Positions 36,301-48,000 of a DNA stretch of 64,000 nt are shown piece after piece. A program made the translations under genes and the position numbers. Every line of letters begins with the position of its first letter. The stretch's first letter is position 1. The notes under the pieces are model-generated. The model searched no databases and was not told the origin of the DNA. It saw only the letters and a program-made list of their open reading frames with translations. Location of the stretch: the NCBI GenBank assembly GCA_027405735.1, contig JAPEHQ010000012.1, positions 1,240,001 through 1,304,000 of the forward strand, in the 5' to 3' direction. Source of the stretch: Mucor racemosus. Its lineage: Eukaryota; Mucoromycota; Mucoromycetes; Mucorales; Mucoraceae.

Positions 36301-38064
36301 GTATGTGGTCTACCATTGCTACTAGATATATCGCTTCCATCAAAGCCGCTATTGTAACTGGGTGAAGCATTTGATTTTGTACCAGCACCTGCTGTTCCAC
36401 CCAAGCCGCTGCCGTCATTATTTGAGAGCCTGTCGCTCATACCGTCGCTCACACTTGCATTGCTTGCATGAAAATCACCTCCACTGGTAATTGTGGGTAA
36501 AGTAGAACCTGTGGAATACGATTTATCACGACGATTTCTAATTGATTTATATACACCAGCAACACGTTGTATGATATAGGTCATTTCACCAATGATACCT
36601 TGTCGACCGTAGATTGTTTTAGGTAACGTAAATACAGAAGCAACATCCCTTTCTGCTAAAGGAAAAGACTCTATCACCTAAAAAAAAAAGAACAACAATT
36701 AGCAATTTGTTATTATGGTAGCATATTATACTTACTTCAACGCAAGATTCAGAAGCATATTTTAAGCGTTTCAAGCATTCTTTTAAATCAGCACGAATAC
36801 CATATGCACTACTATATCGATCATCAGGAGACTGGTCATTTAATGTGGGGTTAGTATCATGACGCTACCTATATCTAATGAAAAAGAGTTTTTACCTTAT
36901 TTGTCATTTTTTCCACAATGCGTGCTACAACTTCGGGTACTTCGAGTTGGATTTCATGGATCAAAGGTACTTTTCGGCTCAAAATACCATTTAAAACCTC
37001 CAGTGGTCCTCCATCAAATGGATTTCTACCTGTTAATAATACAAAAAATACAATGCCCAAGGAATAAATATCAGATCGATGATCAGGTACATAGGTTGTA
37101 CGTCCAGTTTGTTCTGGGCTCATGTAAACCAACAAATTCTGCAACGTATCCATTGATTCTTTATTCGTAGCTGTCTTTCTCCATCCTTCACTTGTTAAAT
37201 ATGTTTCCAAAGATTTAGTTCCTGAGCCGAAATTCCACATTTTCACTCTAGAAGCATCTTCGCCTGTCCATTGAAAAGCAGATAATCGAACTTCTCCATG
37301 AACAACATTATTGCGATGAATAAATTCCAAACAATCTGTACATTTAATAGCGAAACGAAGAAATGTACCGAGATCATAAGTTGGTCCGTTGCTCGGTAAA
37401 CCAGCGGAAGGTAATGGCTGATAATAAAAATTATCCACAGATTCAAATTGTGATGGTCGATAACGTTTTCTGTCGTCATTAATGGTGGTATCACTTCCAT
37501 TGACAGATGAACTTTTCTCGGAATTCGCAGTATATTTCGAGGTTGATTCGTCAGATTGTCTTCTACTGAACTCAAGATAATTCTGTCCTTCATCTGCATA
37601 AATTACGATAGTGAGTCCACTTGGTAAATGAATATACTCTAATGGTCGAACTATGAAGGGTAGGGTGTTAGGTTCGATCATTTAAAACTCCGACATTTTT
37701 CGAAATCAATGTTAGTTACCTAAAAACGATGATCCATCACTCAATTGATATAATCTTTTCATAATGTAATATTCTCTTTCTAATCTTAAAGAATTCGGCG
37801 ACACTTTTGCTACTACAGGTTTTTTATTCGAGATTCTACAAAAGGAAAAAAAAATCAATATATGTAGCTTGAAAGCTAATATGTATATTAGAATCAACCG
37901 AAATTTTCATACCTGTAACCAAATACTATATCTACATTTTCGCCATGGGCTAAACTAGGTACTGGGGCAGCTTTAAAATGATAATTGGGGATTTGTAAAA
38001 CATCGCCAAGTACACTGAACCCAGTTGAGTCAGTAAATGACCCTGTTGACCCAGAATTCGACAT
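30316..38064 (-). CDS. Group X hybrid histidine kinase (pseudokinase-AAA-GAF-HK-REC)
   Basis: Predicted 2396-residue two-component sensor. Ten exons on the minus strand: 38064-37913, 37835-37720, 37650-36896, 36831-36736, 36677-36202, 36147-35805, 35747-34784, 34728-30892, 30829-30675 and 30612-30316; phases agree throughout. Order: N-terminal Ser/Thr-kinase-like domain (about 1-370); AAA/STAND ATPase with Walker [10 protein letters not shown] (about 510) and Walker [10 protein letters not shown] (about 647); helical TPR-like middle; GAF (about 1630-1790); HisKA with MSHEIRTP (His near 1832); HATPase ([34 protein letters not shown]); C-terminal REC ([34 protein letters not shown]). This is the layout of S. 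pombe Phk1/2 (Mak2/3) and Candida Chk1, which signal oxidative or cell-cycle state. The kinase-like domain reads HGEV for HRD and NFG for DFG, so it is probably inactive. Confidence 0.93.
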
Positions 38065-38640
38065 GATATATTATTATTAAATGTTGAGATTTCTAGTGAA
38101 TGAATAAATGAAAAAAAAAAAGAGGAAAAAGTGGAGAAAAGGGGGAATAAGTTGTAGAAAAAACAATAGAAAAATAATATCTATATACCGTTAAAAAGAA
38201 ATAAAAAAAAAAAATAAAAATAAAAGACAAGGTTCTGTGGAACAATTGAAGTTTCTTTTGGCCAGTTTCGTTCGTATTTGGATTTTCCGTATGGAGCCTA
38301 TACCTCCCCCCCCCTTTTTTTTTTTTCTGTATGCCTCACACACACAAGTTGAGTTATTTGTGTTTCCGTAGTGATTTTCTATCAAAATCAAAGTAAAAGC
38401 ATGAAAGAATAAGATTAATAAGCAATGAAAAAAAATAAAAAAGAGTGAAATCAGTAGAGATCCAAAGGGTTGGTATTTGTTTCCTTTTATTTTAGAGCCT
38501 TTTTATTCGATATTTGAAAATATTACATTTTATCATTTACGATACAGCGATACTTGTTCCATTAAAACTCCATATAATATCTTTATTTAGTAAAGTGTGG
38601 TTATTACACCGAAGTGACGAAAGAATAGTATAGAACATTT
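38065..38640. other. Intergenic upstream of hybrid kinase
   Basis: Holds the kinase promoter and 5' leader: A-rich runs and, at about 38308-38327, eight C followed by eleven T. No gene; no continuation of the Nup93-like frame after its stop was found here. Confidence 0.5.
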
Positions 38641-39307
38641 TCAATTGATGATACCAGCGCTGACCACTCGAGATTGGTCAAATTTTGCTTTTGATAATTT
38701 GAAAGATTCTTGGTCACGATTTACTTTTACTGTGTCGCTCAAAAACTGGTTCCAGTAGTTATCGATGTCTTTCTCAAATGTATCATTAGTGTTTGAAAGG
38801 ATCTACGGAAAATTTCATTACAAAAAAATTCTTCCATTGTATGCAAAATGTGTATTACCTCTTGTCTACCGTCTTGCACAATTTTCATTATTGTCTCTGT
38901 ATTTTGTTGTTGTAAATATCCTTCAACATTTGTATCTTGAATAGGTTGTCTGTGCTCCTCTAAACCACCTAAATGAATTGTGCCTAATTCTTTAATCAAG
39001 ATTTGTGTATTTACTCCTCCTTGTGCTAAGAAATAATGACTAGAATAGCAATTTATCAGTACTTTCTTTGCATTGAATGTATATAACAAGTAACATACGC
39101 TCTAATATCAGTTTTTTCATCGCTTGTTGCTGTCTTTGCAGAGAGTTTTTGTGATTGAGAATCAATTTGATTCAAACCTCTTTCGATTGATGGTAATTCT
39201 TGTGGAAGGATCTTACTATTTGTGAGTTTTGATCTTTCTAAAATTTGTTTTAATGATGCAGGCTGCTTTTCAGCGTTATTTTTTGTAGTTTTATTTGTGC
39301 TATCCAT
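38641..39307 (-). CDS. Nup93/Nic96 N-terminal domain protein (short)
   Basis: Predicted 183-residue protein. Exons on the minus strand are 39307-39099, 39039-38859 and 38802-38641. It matches the start of the scaffold nucleoporin Nup93/Nic96: LKQILERSK, ELPSIERGLNQIDSQSQKLSAK, AHYFLAQGGVNTQILIKELGTIHL and PIQDTNVEGYLQQQNTETIMKIVQDGRQE. Full-length Nup93 is roughly 800 residues; here the frame ends after a short unrelated-looking tail (NTNDTFEKDIDNYWNQFL). No alpha-solenoid follows before the next gene. In yeast this N-terminal region binds the Nsp1-Nup57-Nup49 channel trimer and Nup192/188. It may be a truncated paralog, an alternative isoform-like gene, or a decayed copy; splice sites and frame are clean, which favours a used gene. 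Confidence 0.72.
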
Positions 39308-39521
39308 GATATTTATTATGTTATGAAGAAATCTTATCGCGACCAAGAAGTATGAAAAATATTGTATATTACACATGTTTTAACGCAGAAGGCAGTACCT
39401 CTAAAACGTCACGGACAGAATGAAATGTCTTTATTTGATACGAAACAAGGTACATCTTCTTATTTTCTATAATATCAAACAAGCAAGATGGATTGACATC
39501 ATACATATGAAAAGGATTATC

Positions 39522-40111
39522 TTATTTGAGTCCAATGGCACTACAAAAAAATAATGGTCAAATCGATACGTTTCATTGAAAATAACTCAAAATGTGACAT
39601 TACCATTTGATAGGATACACTTGCCATTTCTCCCAAACCTTGGCTTTATAATAAGGATCTTGAATGATCATTTCATCAATTTCTTCAACTGATTTAGCAG
39701 CCAATAACAAGACACTTCCTTTCATTTGACTCGACTGATTCTATTTAATAATTTCTCTTATATAAATGAAATTGTATAGCATTTACCTCATGATTATCCA
39801 AAATGGCACCGCCTACTAGCAAATTTCCTTCGTTTTCTGCTTTTAATGCGCCTGCTAAATGCTGATCACGAACACTCAGACGACGGTTCAGTGCTTCAGG
39901 ATCAGTATAGTCATGAAGAACAACCACAAAATGATGCTTATCTACCATAATAGTTTAATTTATTGAGAAAATAGTATATTTTCAAATAAAATAGTTTTTT
40001 TTAAATAATTTTTAGATGATCAATTTGAATTTAAAACTTACTTTTAACATGTGCTACAGTTGAAAAGCATCTTGAATTATTCAAAAAGATTTTTCTAGTC
40101 AAATTTAACAT
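39522..40111 (-). CDS. YCII-domain protein, probably mitochondrial
   Basis: Predicted 126-residue YCII-family protein. Exons on the minus strand are 40111-40042, 39941-39787, 39740-39604 and 39522-39540 (19 nt, ending at the stop). The N-terminus MLNLTRKIFLNNSRCFSTVAHV is rich in Arg/Ser/Leu and looks like a mitochondrial presequence with an RCFS processing-like site. The body has the family pattern: HHFVVVLHDYTDPEALNRRLSVRDQHLAGAL, then GNLLVGGAILD, KGSVLLLAAKSVEEIDEMIIQDPY and VWEKWQVYPIKW. YCII proteins form small alpha/beta dimers related to muconolactone isomerase; eukaryotic roles are mostly unknown. It runs in tandem with its minus-strand neighbours. The extreme C-terminus depends on the tiny last exon and is less sure. 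Confidence 0.82.
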
Positions 40112-40198
40112 ATTACAAACAGAATGAAATGAATAAAAAAGTAAATGAACTCGTGTGAAAAATAACGTTGGATTTATTTTGCGGAGGGGAATAAAATA

Positions 40199-41935
40199 CT
40201 ATAAAATATATCTATAGGTACGTTCACCTACACGGCCATCCCTCTCGATTTGCTTATTTAGTTTGGATAAGTGAATTCTTAATACAAAAGCACTGACAGC
40301 AGCAAGCAACATGGCTCCTCCATTAATCATATTAGAACCAACATATCTTGGTGCATCAGATGGCCAGCCAGAATAAAGAGCAAATGTACAAATCAATGCT
40401 CCGAAATTAGCTACTGAAGATACGATACCTGTTGCAGATGCTACTGAAACAGGGTCTTCTTTTGAATTAGCTGTCCATGCCATACTCTACATTGTATAAG
40501 TTAGTTATATTTGCATATGTATATATAATTATATATAATAAATACTTGCCAATGGGACAGTAGGGTAGGTTCCTCCTGCAACTATCATCAAACCAAAATA
40601 GCGAGCTCCAATGGGTTCTGCAAAACTCAATATACAGAACCCAATAAACGATACACACGATGCTCCAATAATAAACCAACCACGATTACTATAATAATCA
40701 CTTAACCTTGTAACAATATAAACCATAATCATTCCAAATACAAAAGGTGGAATACTCATCAAACTAACTTGAATTGATGTAAATGTACCAATTTGTTGTA
40801 CAATTTTAGGTAGAAAGTAACCCAAAGAAGTAGCTGCCATGACAGGTGTAAAGTAAAGTACACAAAATAACCACACTTTAAAATCCTTAAGCTCTCCAAA
40901 CACTTGTTTCAAATCTCTCTTCATGTTGCGCTCTTCTACCGTTTCAGCTGTCTTGGCTTGTTGTGTTGAGGATTCTAATCTTTTTTTCACTCGTGCTCTT
41001 TCATCTTCGTTTAAAAAGCGAGTGGATTTCTCGGGTGTCGATGGTAAATAAAAGATAGTTGCAAGCCCAAATAGGATAGATACAATGGCAGATATTAAAA
41101 ACAACCATTGCCAACCATATAAATTACCTTTTGTATCTATCAATTGAACACCTGCTGATATAAGGCCACCTACTGCACCAGAAGCAGGGCCAGCAAGATA
41201 AGTAACACCAATTCTAGTAGAGATTTCTTCAGGTTTATACCATAAAGTATTATAAAAAGCTAATTTTATGTCATTTTAGTTATAAGTATATGCACGTTCA
41301 TTAATTTCATTAGACTTACTGATGCCTAAATGTGTCCAGATTTTGTTAACAATTTGATTTTGCATGAATTTTATAATATGGTTTTACCTGGCCAAAATCC
41401 AGCTTCAAATACTCCTAATAAAAAACGTAAAAGATAGAAATGCCATGGCTTTGATATTGCTGCCATGCAACCTGTTACAATACTCCAAGTAATCATAATT
41501 CGAGCAATCCATAATGCAGGATTTACATGAGCCATCATCAAATTAGAAGGCACTTCAAAAAGCTAAATTAATTTAGTATTTTGCTCGGTTCAAGCGTTTT
41601 TCATTAAAGCTTACAATATATGCTACATAAAATAAACCAAGGCCAATGTTATTTTGTTGTGCTGTTAACCCCGCTGTATCCATTAATGTATGTCCTTCAT
41701 CTTTATTCATAGTCATGGCAAAGCCAACATTAGAACGATCTTCGACAGACAAGAAATATAAACAAAAAACCCACGGCACAATACGCCAATCTAATTTTTT
41801 GAGCAATTTCTTGTCTCGGTCCCAATCTTCTTCATTTTCATCACTGGAATCATGAATTACAACATCTTCTGGTGTATTTCCTGCACTGCGTTGTCGAATT
41901 TCAAGTTTTGCAGACTCACTATTTGTTGAAATCAT
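40199..41935 (-). CDS. DAL5/TNA1-type MFS transporter (anion:cation symporter)
   Basis: Predicted 499-residue plasma membrane permease with about 12 membrane helices. Exons on the minus strand are 41935-41615, 41562-41388, 41325-41320 (6 nt), 41259-40550 and 40486-40199. Hallmarks of the Dal5 (ACS, TC 2.A.1.14) family are DWRIVPWVFCLYFLSVEDRSNVGFA, LFEVPSNLMM, RFLLGVFEAGFWPGITFY, LWYKPEEISTRIGVTYLAGP and FLPSTPEKS-like loop residues. Substrates in the family include allantoate, nicotinate, biotin precursors and small carboxylates; the substrate here cannot be read. The 6-nt microexon restores the conserved FWPG-x-x-FY motif and splits an otherwise 128-nt intron into 62 and 60 nt. The last intron has a GC donor (GCAAGT). 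The N-terminus is acidic. Confidence 0.9.
40487..40549 (-). other. GC-AG intron in the DAL5-type transporter
   Basis: The minus-strand donor is TTG|GCAAGT, the usual context for GC donors, and the acceptor is TGTAG|AGTATG. The nearby GTATTT would break the frame with any available acceptor, so a GC donor is the simplest model. Confidence 0.65.
41320..41325 (-). other. Six-nucleotide microexon
   Basis: On the minus strand TTTAG precedes GCATCA and GTAAGT follows, so both splice signals are strong. Including it gives FWPGITFYNTLWY, as in DAL5 homologs. Skipping it keeps frame but gives FWPAFYNTLWY and a 128-nt intron unlike the rest of the window. Confidence 0.7.
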
Positions 41936-43159
41936 GGTTATCTAGTGTCCAAGAAGTTTTTTTGCAACTTTTTCTCAATTCAATTCACACAGATTTGTTT
42001 CACCGATGATTAATAGTAATTACAACACTAATTACTAGTCACTGTCTGTACATTTACTATCGAAATCCATATGGATGCCATCATAAAGTAATATTTATAA
42101 ATAAATAATAGTTGCTAGGCAACGAACTTTGTTGTCGAGCATTGATTTACATTCACTCACCCCTCTTGCTTTTTTCCCTGAATTTTTGAAATTGTTTGGG
42201 AATAATATACACACTGAATTACAAAAAAAAAAAAAAAAATTGCCCACGCCACGAAAACGGTATTTTCGTCTAAACAGATCCGTCGATTATGAAGGGACAG
42301 CAAAGAATAAAAAATACATTTTTGATTTAGTTTGGGTGTAATCTATTTACAATATATAAAACTTTTTTTTATCCTCAGTTGCCAAATAAACAATAAGAAT
42401 AAATTGAACAAAAAACACACACACATTTCTTCGATATTTACTACATTACAAATCACATAGTGCTCAATTTCGGGTGATTTGCTTGGGTGTTTGCTTTGAA
42501 TTTACTAAAAAAAAGACATTACACAAGAATTCTAAGTGCCATTTGCTTGGATGTTATGAGAATGTAATACAAATGTCCATGGTTACACCAATTTTTTTTA
42601 AATAAATGATCTAGATTTCATCTTGATTTCATAAACGAGAAGCTTCTTTATTTGAGGAAATTTAAAGCTAAATCAAATATTTTAAATAGACAATATATTT
42701 TAAGTCTCCAGCATAAGTTTTCAACGAAACAATGCTATATAAAACGACTACATATAACAGTAAGGATCGCTTTTGGAATTTGGTCGTATGGCAATTGGTG
42801 CAACGATTTAACGTCATTTCAAATGATAATTTGGGGGGGGGGTGTAGTACAAATATAAGAACAGTTATTTTTGATACTATGTATCATTTGGAAAAAAAAA
42901 TCATTTTTCTGGATCATATTTTTTGATTAATAAATCAAATGGTATAAGGATAAACAAAGAAAGAGTTTCACATAGTTAAATATAGTCTAAAGCTATCTAT
43001 TTCACAAAGAGAAACAGGCGGATTCACAAGCAATCTACGAGTGCAAATGTGTAATAATGTGGTAAATGGTTTGACAGCTCCAAGTAAAATGTTCCAGCCT
43101 TTTATCGTTTAGGGCTGTAATCTCGATTAACCCAATAAATGCATATCTATATATACCGT

Positions 43160-43179
43160 ATATATATATATATATATAC
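43160..43179. repeat. TA microsatellite
   Basis: About ten TA units, with further TA-rich sequence just upstream. A simple repeat with no gene context. Confidence 0.8.
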
Positions 43180-43906
43180 TTGTAAAAGATCGATCGCTTG
43201 TTGTGTTTTAAAATAAATATATCCGGAGGTTTATTTTACAGCAACTAGGGTCGATAACAAATACTACTGATAGAGATATGTTTATAATTTCATACAAATA
43301 GCTGCAATGATCACCTTGTTATCAGGTGCCATAATATAATATTTATATTCATGCATGAGTACAGGTGATTTCATGTTATCGAGTAAACAAAAGAAAATAA
43401 AGCTAAATTTTATCTGACAATGAATCCCAGATACCCTACTCCTCCTCGTCAAAAAAAAAATTAACATATTGTAAAATTATAAATCAAAAAATACAAGCAT
43501 GTGCAGACACTGCCAAGGAATAGATCAAAAGTAAAATCCAGTAAATTGTTAATTAAATAACCGAGAAAATATCCTTTAAATAAAATAAAATTACTAACTG
43601 CGAAGCAATTTGACGAAAAAAAACACACAGTTATCAAGTGGAAACGCATTTCCAACACCAGAATTTATATCTATTTCATAATAAACATGCAAATTTGCAA
43701 AAGATTTGGTTTTTGAGGGTAAATATACAACGAAACCCTATCGTTTCACCAAGATTAGCTTAAATTAGCGTTTAAAGTGGCGTGATTTGGCAGTTTTTAA
43801 GGTTTTTCAGGTCTCTAAAGTATATCAAACGATTACCCTCTTTCAATAGGTTTGATTTATTGCACTTTTGAAGTTTTTTGACGACTTTAATTTTGTCACG
43901 ATTTTC

Positions 43907-43924
43907 CATGAGGTATACCTCATG
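43907..43924. repeat. Perfect 18-bp palindrome
   Basis: CATGAGGTATACCTCATG is its own reverse complement. After one mismatch the arms extend by five more pairs (T4A/T5-type), giving about 30 nt of hairpin potential. Function unknown; it could be a relic transposon end. Confidence 0.75.
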
Positions 43925-44330
43925 AAAAATGGCGATTTTTACAATATGCGGTTTTTGACCCCGAAAATGGCATTTTTTACTATAGTATATATGGGCAAAA
44001 AATGACCGTAAGAGCGTGATTCTTGTTCCCAAAACCTAAAAAAGGCTACTCAATTTATAAATTTTTGACATTTTGGAGAAAATGCGTTAAATCTAATATT
44101 CAAAAAATATCAATATTTTGTGAGAAAAATTGAGAAAGAAGTTGCATTATTAGATTCACATTAAAAAGTACTATTTTAGTTAATTAATACAGCAATAGTG
44201 GTATATATACATTTTTGCAAGATAATCAACAAAGAAGCTCTTTTTTTTTTAGTTTCATCAATTTTTCGTTTCTCAGACGAGGTTTGCATTTTTTTAGTTT
44301 TAAGCTCAGACAACCACATTCAAGGCAAGC

Positions 44331-44352
44331 CTTGAATCTTGCAAGTATAATA
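44331..44352 (+). repeat. Left inverted end of the Fanzor element
   Basis: Pairs with 48692-48713 over 22 nt with one mismatch (A against G after the CTTGAATCTTGC core). It also overlaps a local palindrome at 44320-44337 (TTCAAGGC-AA-GCCTTGAA). Confidence 0.75.
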
Positions 44353-45045
44353 TATTTTACACACTAAACTTACAGGGCAATCCATATGACAATGCAATGC
44401 TAGCATGCCATAGCTTCTACATGAATCTACTGTATTATTATTTTTAACCCAATTGATAACATTTATAATATAGATAAATTTAATTTAACACAGATAATTG
44501 TTCTTAAACTTACTTTCAATTTATGTAATTTGTCCAATCAAGTATACTACTGTAGTGTTTGGATCATTGAGATAAATTTATTATGCATGCTGAAGTAATG
44601 CCAGTATAGAATATAATCAAAGTGAGATAGTACAAGAAATTTGTATTGTAGTCGGCTTGAATTTCTTCATTATTCATATTCCGTATTATACGTATCTTCT
44701 TTATAATCCAGGCTGAATTGACCTACATACATCGTCAAGTCAGCATACAGAATGTAATGTATTTCAACTGACTGTTAAAATGGCATATAGAATATGAAAT
44801 CACTTATGATATATTAATTGAGCTCAGGATATAGCCCCAAAGGTATTGTATATCAAACGTTTATTACGCCTTTTCTTTTTCTTTTCTCTCTCTCTCTTTC
44901 TGATCCTATTTACCACTTTTTCACAAATACATCAATAAAAACATACACAATCAGGATATACAAGTATTACAAGCATGTATGACACAAGTAATGTTCGGCT
45001 TTAACATACGAGAACTAACATTTGTTCAATTATAATTTAAGCTAA
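44353..45045 (+). promoter_or_regulatory. Internal 5' region of the Fanzor element
   Basis: 693 nt without a supported ORF between the left end and the Fanzor ATG. A T/CT-rich tract at about 44871-44915 resembles fungal promoter tracts and is the likeliest promoter. No intron or guide-RNA signature was identified here. Confidence 0.4.
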
Positions 45046-48000
45046 ATGTCCAGCGTCCGTAAGAAGAAAGAACAGAGAGATGCTTTTGATGGCACTCAAA
45101 CTAGTTACCCGCCTCAATGGAACACTTCAAGTGGAAAAAAAAGAGAACATCCATCATCATCATCCACTGCAGCTCCCATAATAAAAAGGCCAAGGACGTC
45201 TGGAGTTTCTTCTCAGAGACTGATGGATAGCTTCTATCAATCTATGCGTGATAATATTACAAATAAGGTTAACTCTATTATTGGTAAAGATAAAAAGCTG
45301 ATAGAATTAAAAAAAACGATGTCTGAAGCGAAGAGGCTCCCTCCTGGAATCCTTAGCAACGCTGAGAAAATATGTAACTGTAATCAAGGTGAATTAAGCG
45401 ATTATCTTGAACACCATACTCTTAAGCGAAACTTTGTACACTGGCAAGACTACGTGAAAGAAAATTTTGACAACATTGTATTATATTTTTCATCAGAACC
45501 ATCAAGTTCTTCAGGAAAAACATCACATCAGCCATCTCAAGCTGAATCTTCTAGCCTTATCCCTTCTCTTCGTCGAGAGCTTTCTGCAATGGATGTAGTA
45601 TCTGAAGTATCTTCAATCTCTGGTGCTCCAACCGAAATGTCAGACATTTCCATTGAAAAAGAAGAGGAAAGCATGGAATATCGTACCTGTACAGTATCAT
45701 TTAAAAGCATATTACGAAAAGATGTAAATCCACAGATTGCTGAAGCATTTCTACGCAAAGTAAATGCTGCATTATATAATGTATCTGATTATCTCATGGA
45801 TATCCAACTGGTCGTTTTCACATTGATGCTCTCTATGAAATCATCGCAATTCGTGGTTGCTCAAAATGGAGATGTAGAATATAAGAAGTGCCAAGGTTTC
45901 CCAATTGAAAGTATCCTTCCATCAGACTTTCGAATGAAATCTGACACCAAATTTTCTGCTCCTCCATTGTCATCAGACGCTATCAAGTCTGAGTCCTTCT
46001 GCAAAAACTTGAAGCAACTCTTCCAAAGTCAACACATTGACTACCTCCATGTTACATTATTTGGAAAAAAGGGATCAAAAAGCACAAATCCTATATTTCA
46101 TGCTTTGGCCGAAAGCAATCATCCGTTGATATCGTCATTTTCTCAGGAAACTCCTCGATCTACTAATGAATTGATGCAGATAGCTTTGAACCTATATAAA
46201 GTCAACTTGAAGAATATGTGGTCTGGTAACAAGTTATTCAACAAGATATTGAATAAGGTTATTGAAGTCCTCCTCCGGATACATCTTGCTCCCAAACGCG
46301 AGAAAAAATATCAGGATTACATTGAATCAAAGTCAAAAGAAGATCATGAAAAAGATGATGTTTCAAAGCCTTCTCGAAACTCGTTCCACAACGTCATTCG
46401 ATCAGAGAAGTACAAATTGAAAAAGTATCGGAGAAAGGCTCAAGGTAAAGGAGAAGATAACAGGTGGTTTGTATTAGCTGAAAAAAGCCAACAACGAATC
46501 AACAATATGCATCAAACTTTCAGACGCACTGATCGTGATAAACCTTTTCAAGAAGAATCTGGGTCTGCCTCCAATGATAATATTGCCCCGATTGAAGAAA
46601 TCATCCCATTTAATGAAGTTCTGGAGGAGGAAGAAATGGAGGAAGCAGAGTCAGATGATCGTGATGTAACAAGACGACGAATTTTAACATTAAAAGTTGT
46701 TACAAAAGACCTTATGTTTAATCATTATGGTGAGACTATTACCGATAATCATTTTAAAGAGGAGGTTCCAGATATTACTCCTGCTGAAACTACAGTATGT
46801 TTAATGTTATCAAATGCATTGCTTCCATATATACCAAGCAAAGAAAATTATGGTCATATTGGATTTCAATTTCCATTCTTATTGTTAGCTAACGATGTAC
46901 TTCGATCAGTTGGATATAGTAAATTTGTAATGGACTTGTGCCCCACATCCTCCCATGCATCTTTGAATGCTTTACGATTAGATGCTCCATCAATTTACGC
47001 TTTATGCAGTCAGAAGAATGAAGGCGATCAGATGACCATTTTCGACTTTCAAGGTTATGTCATTGATTCAGTTGTTAAAGCACGTACCTACAAAGATGCA
47101 GTATTCAACTCTTTTTTCGACATTCGTGCTATTAATAATGCTTGTAAATCATATAAATTAACTTTTGCTCATAATGTGATAATTTCACCTGGACTTAAAT
47201 CTGCAAGGATCTTAGGAAATAGACCTATCAAAGACCAAGCTACCAACACAAACACCAACGCAAACTTGATCGACATTGATTGGGACACTGTCAAAGATTT
47301 ACAGTCGAGAAGCAATCAAGAATTGAAAGCTGACATTGCTGATATAGGACAACAGATTCAGAATGTTTCTGCACTATTAAAAGAGCACAGCAGACAATTC
47401 AGACGAGACGATTTTTCTACAAGAATCAAAGATTTAAAAATTCAATGGAAGAATGATCATAGTAAATATCAGGAAATCCAAAAATTGAAAGCAGATAGAT
47501 TCAATGCTTTTAGTGCTTTACAAGCGACGAAGCAACAGCTTGCTGACCTTAGAAGTCAGCAATATTATTCAAGAAAAGCCATTCAGTATCGCAATAAGAA
47601 TATACCAAGTATTACAAGGACTGAAGAAATTCATAATGAAGAGTCCCTTGGAAATTTGATATTCTCAGGAACAGACAATGGTCTCAAAGTCATGACTGAA
47701 ACAGTTGCTGTTGGCATTAACAAATATAAATACTGCTTAAATCTGCATAACAGATACTCTCCTCTTGCTTCTGATAATGACAACGATGATCTTGATGCAG
47801 CATCTGACGTTTTCCTGCCCCTTCCAGAATCGTACAAGATGTATGCCGAAGATATTGATTTCGGGTCTGGTCAATTCAGAAAGAGGAAGCTGATGGAAAA
47901 AGACAAACAAAGCACAGAAGGCAGACAAGTAAAGATGATTGAAACCAAACTGTCCAAATCTAGTGTATATTTATCAAAGAATGTTGATGAAATTCAGAGC

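Larger units (their letters stand above)
41936..44330. other. Intergenic, 2.4 kb
   Basis: No gene supported. It contains an A run near 42222-42239, a G9-10 run at about 42832-42841, a TA repeat at 43160-43179 and an 18-bp perfect palindrome at 43907-43924 inside A/T-rich DNA that looks repeat-derived. An 86-codon minus frame at 43772-44032 has no recognised domain. Confidence 0.5.

Noticed and set aside
37682..37719. Hybrid kinase exon beginning at MIEPNTLPF (37681)
   Set aside because: A stop codon abuts that Met and the implied intron would be about 32 nt; the acceptor at 37651 gives a 69-nt intron and the correct phase.
43772..44032. 86-codon minus-strand frame
   Set aside because: No recognised motif; the surrounding DNA looks repeat-derived and the palindrome interrupts it.
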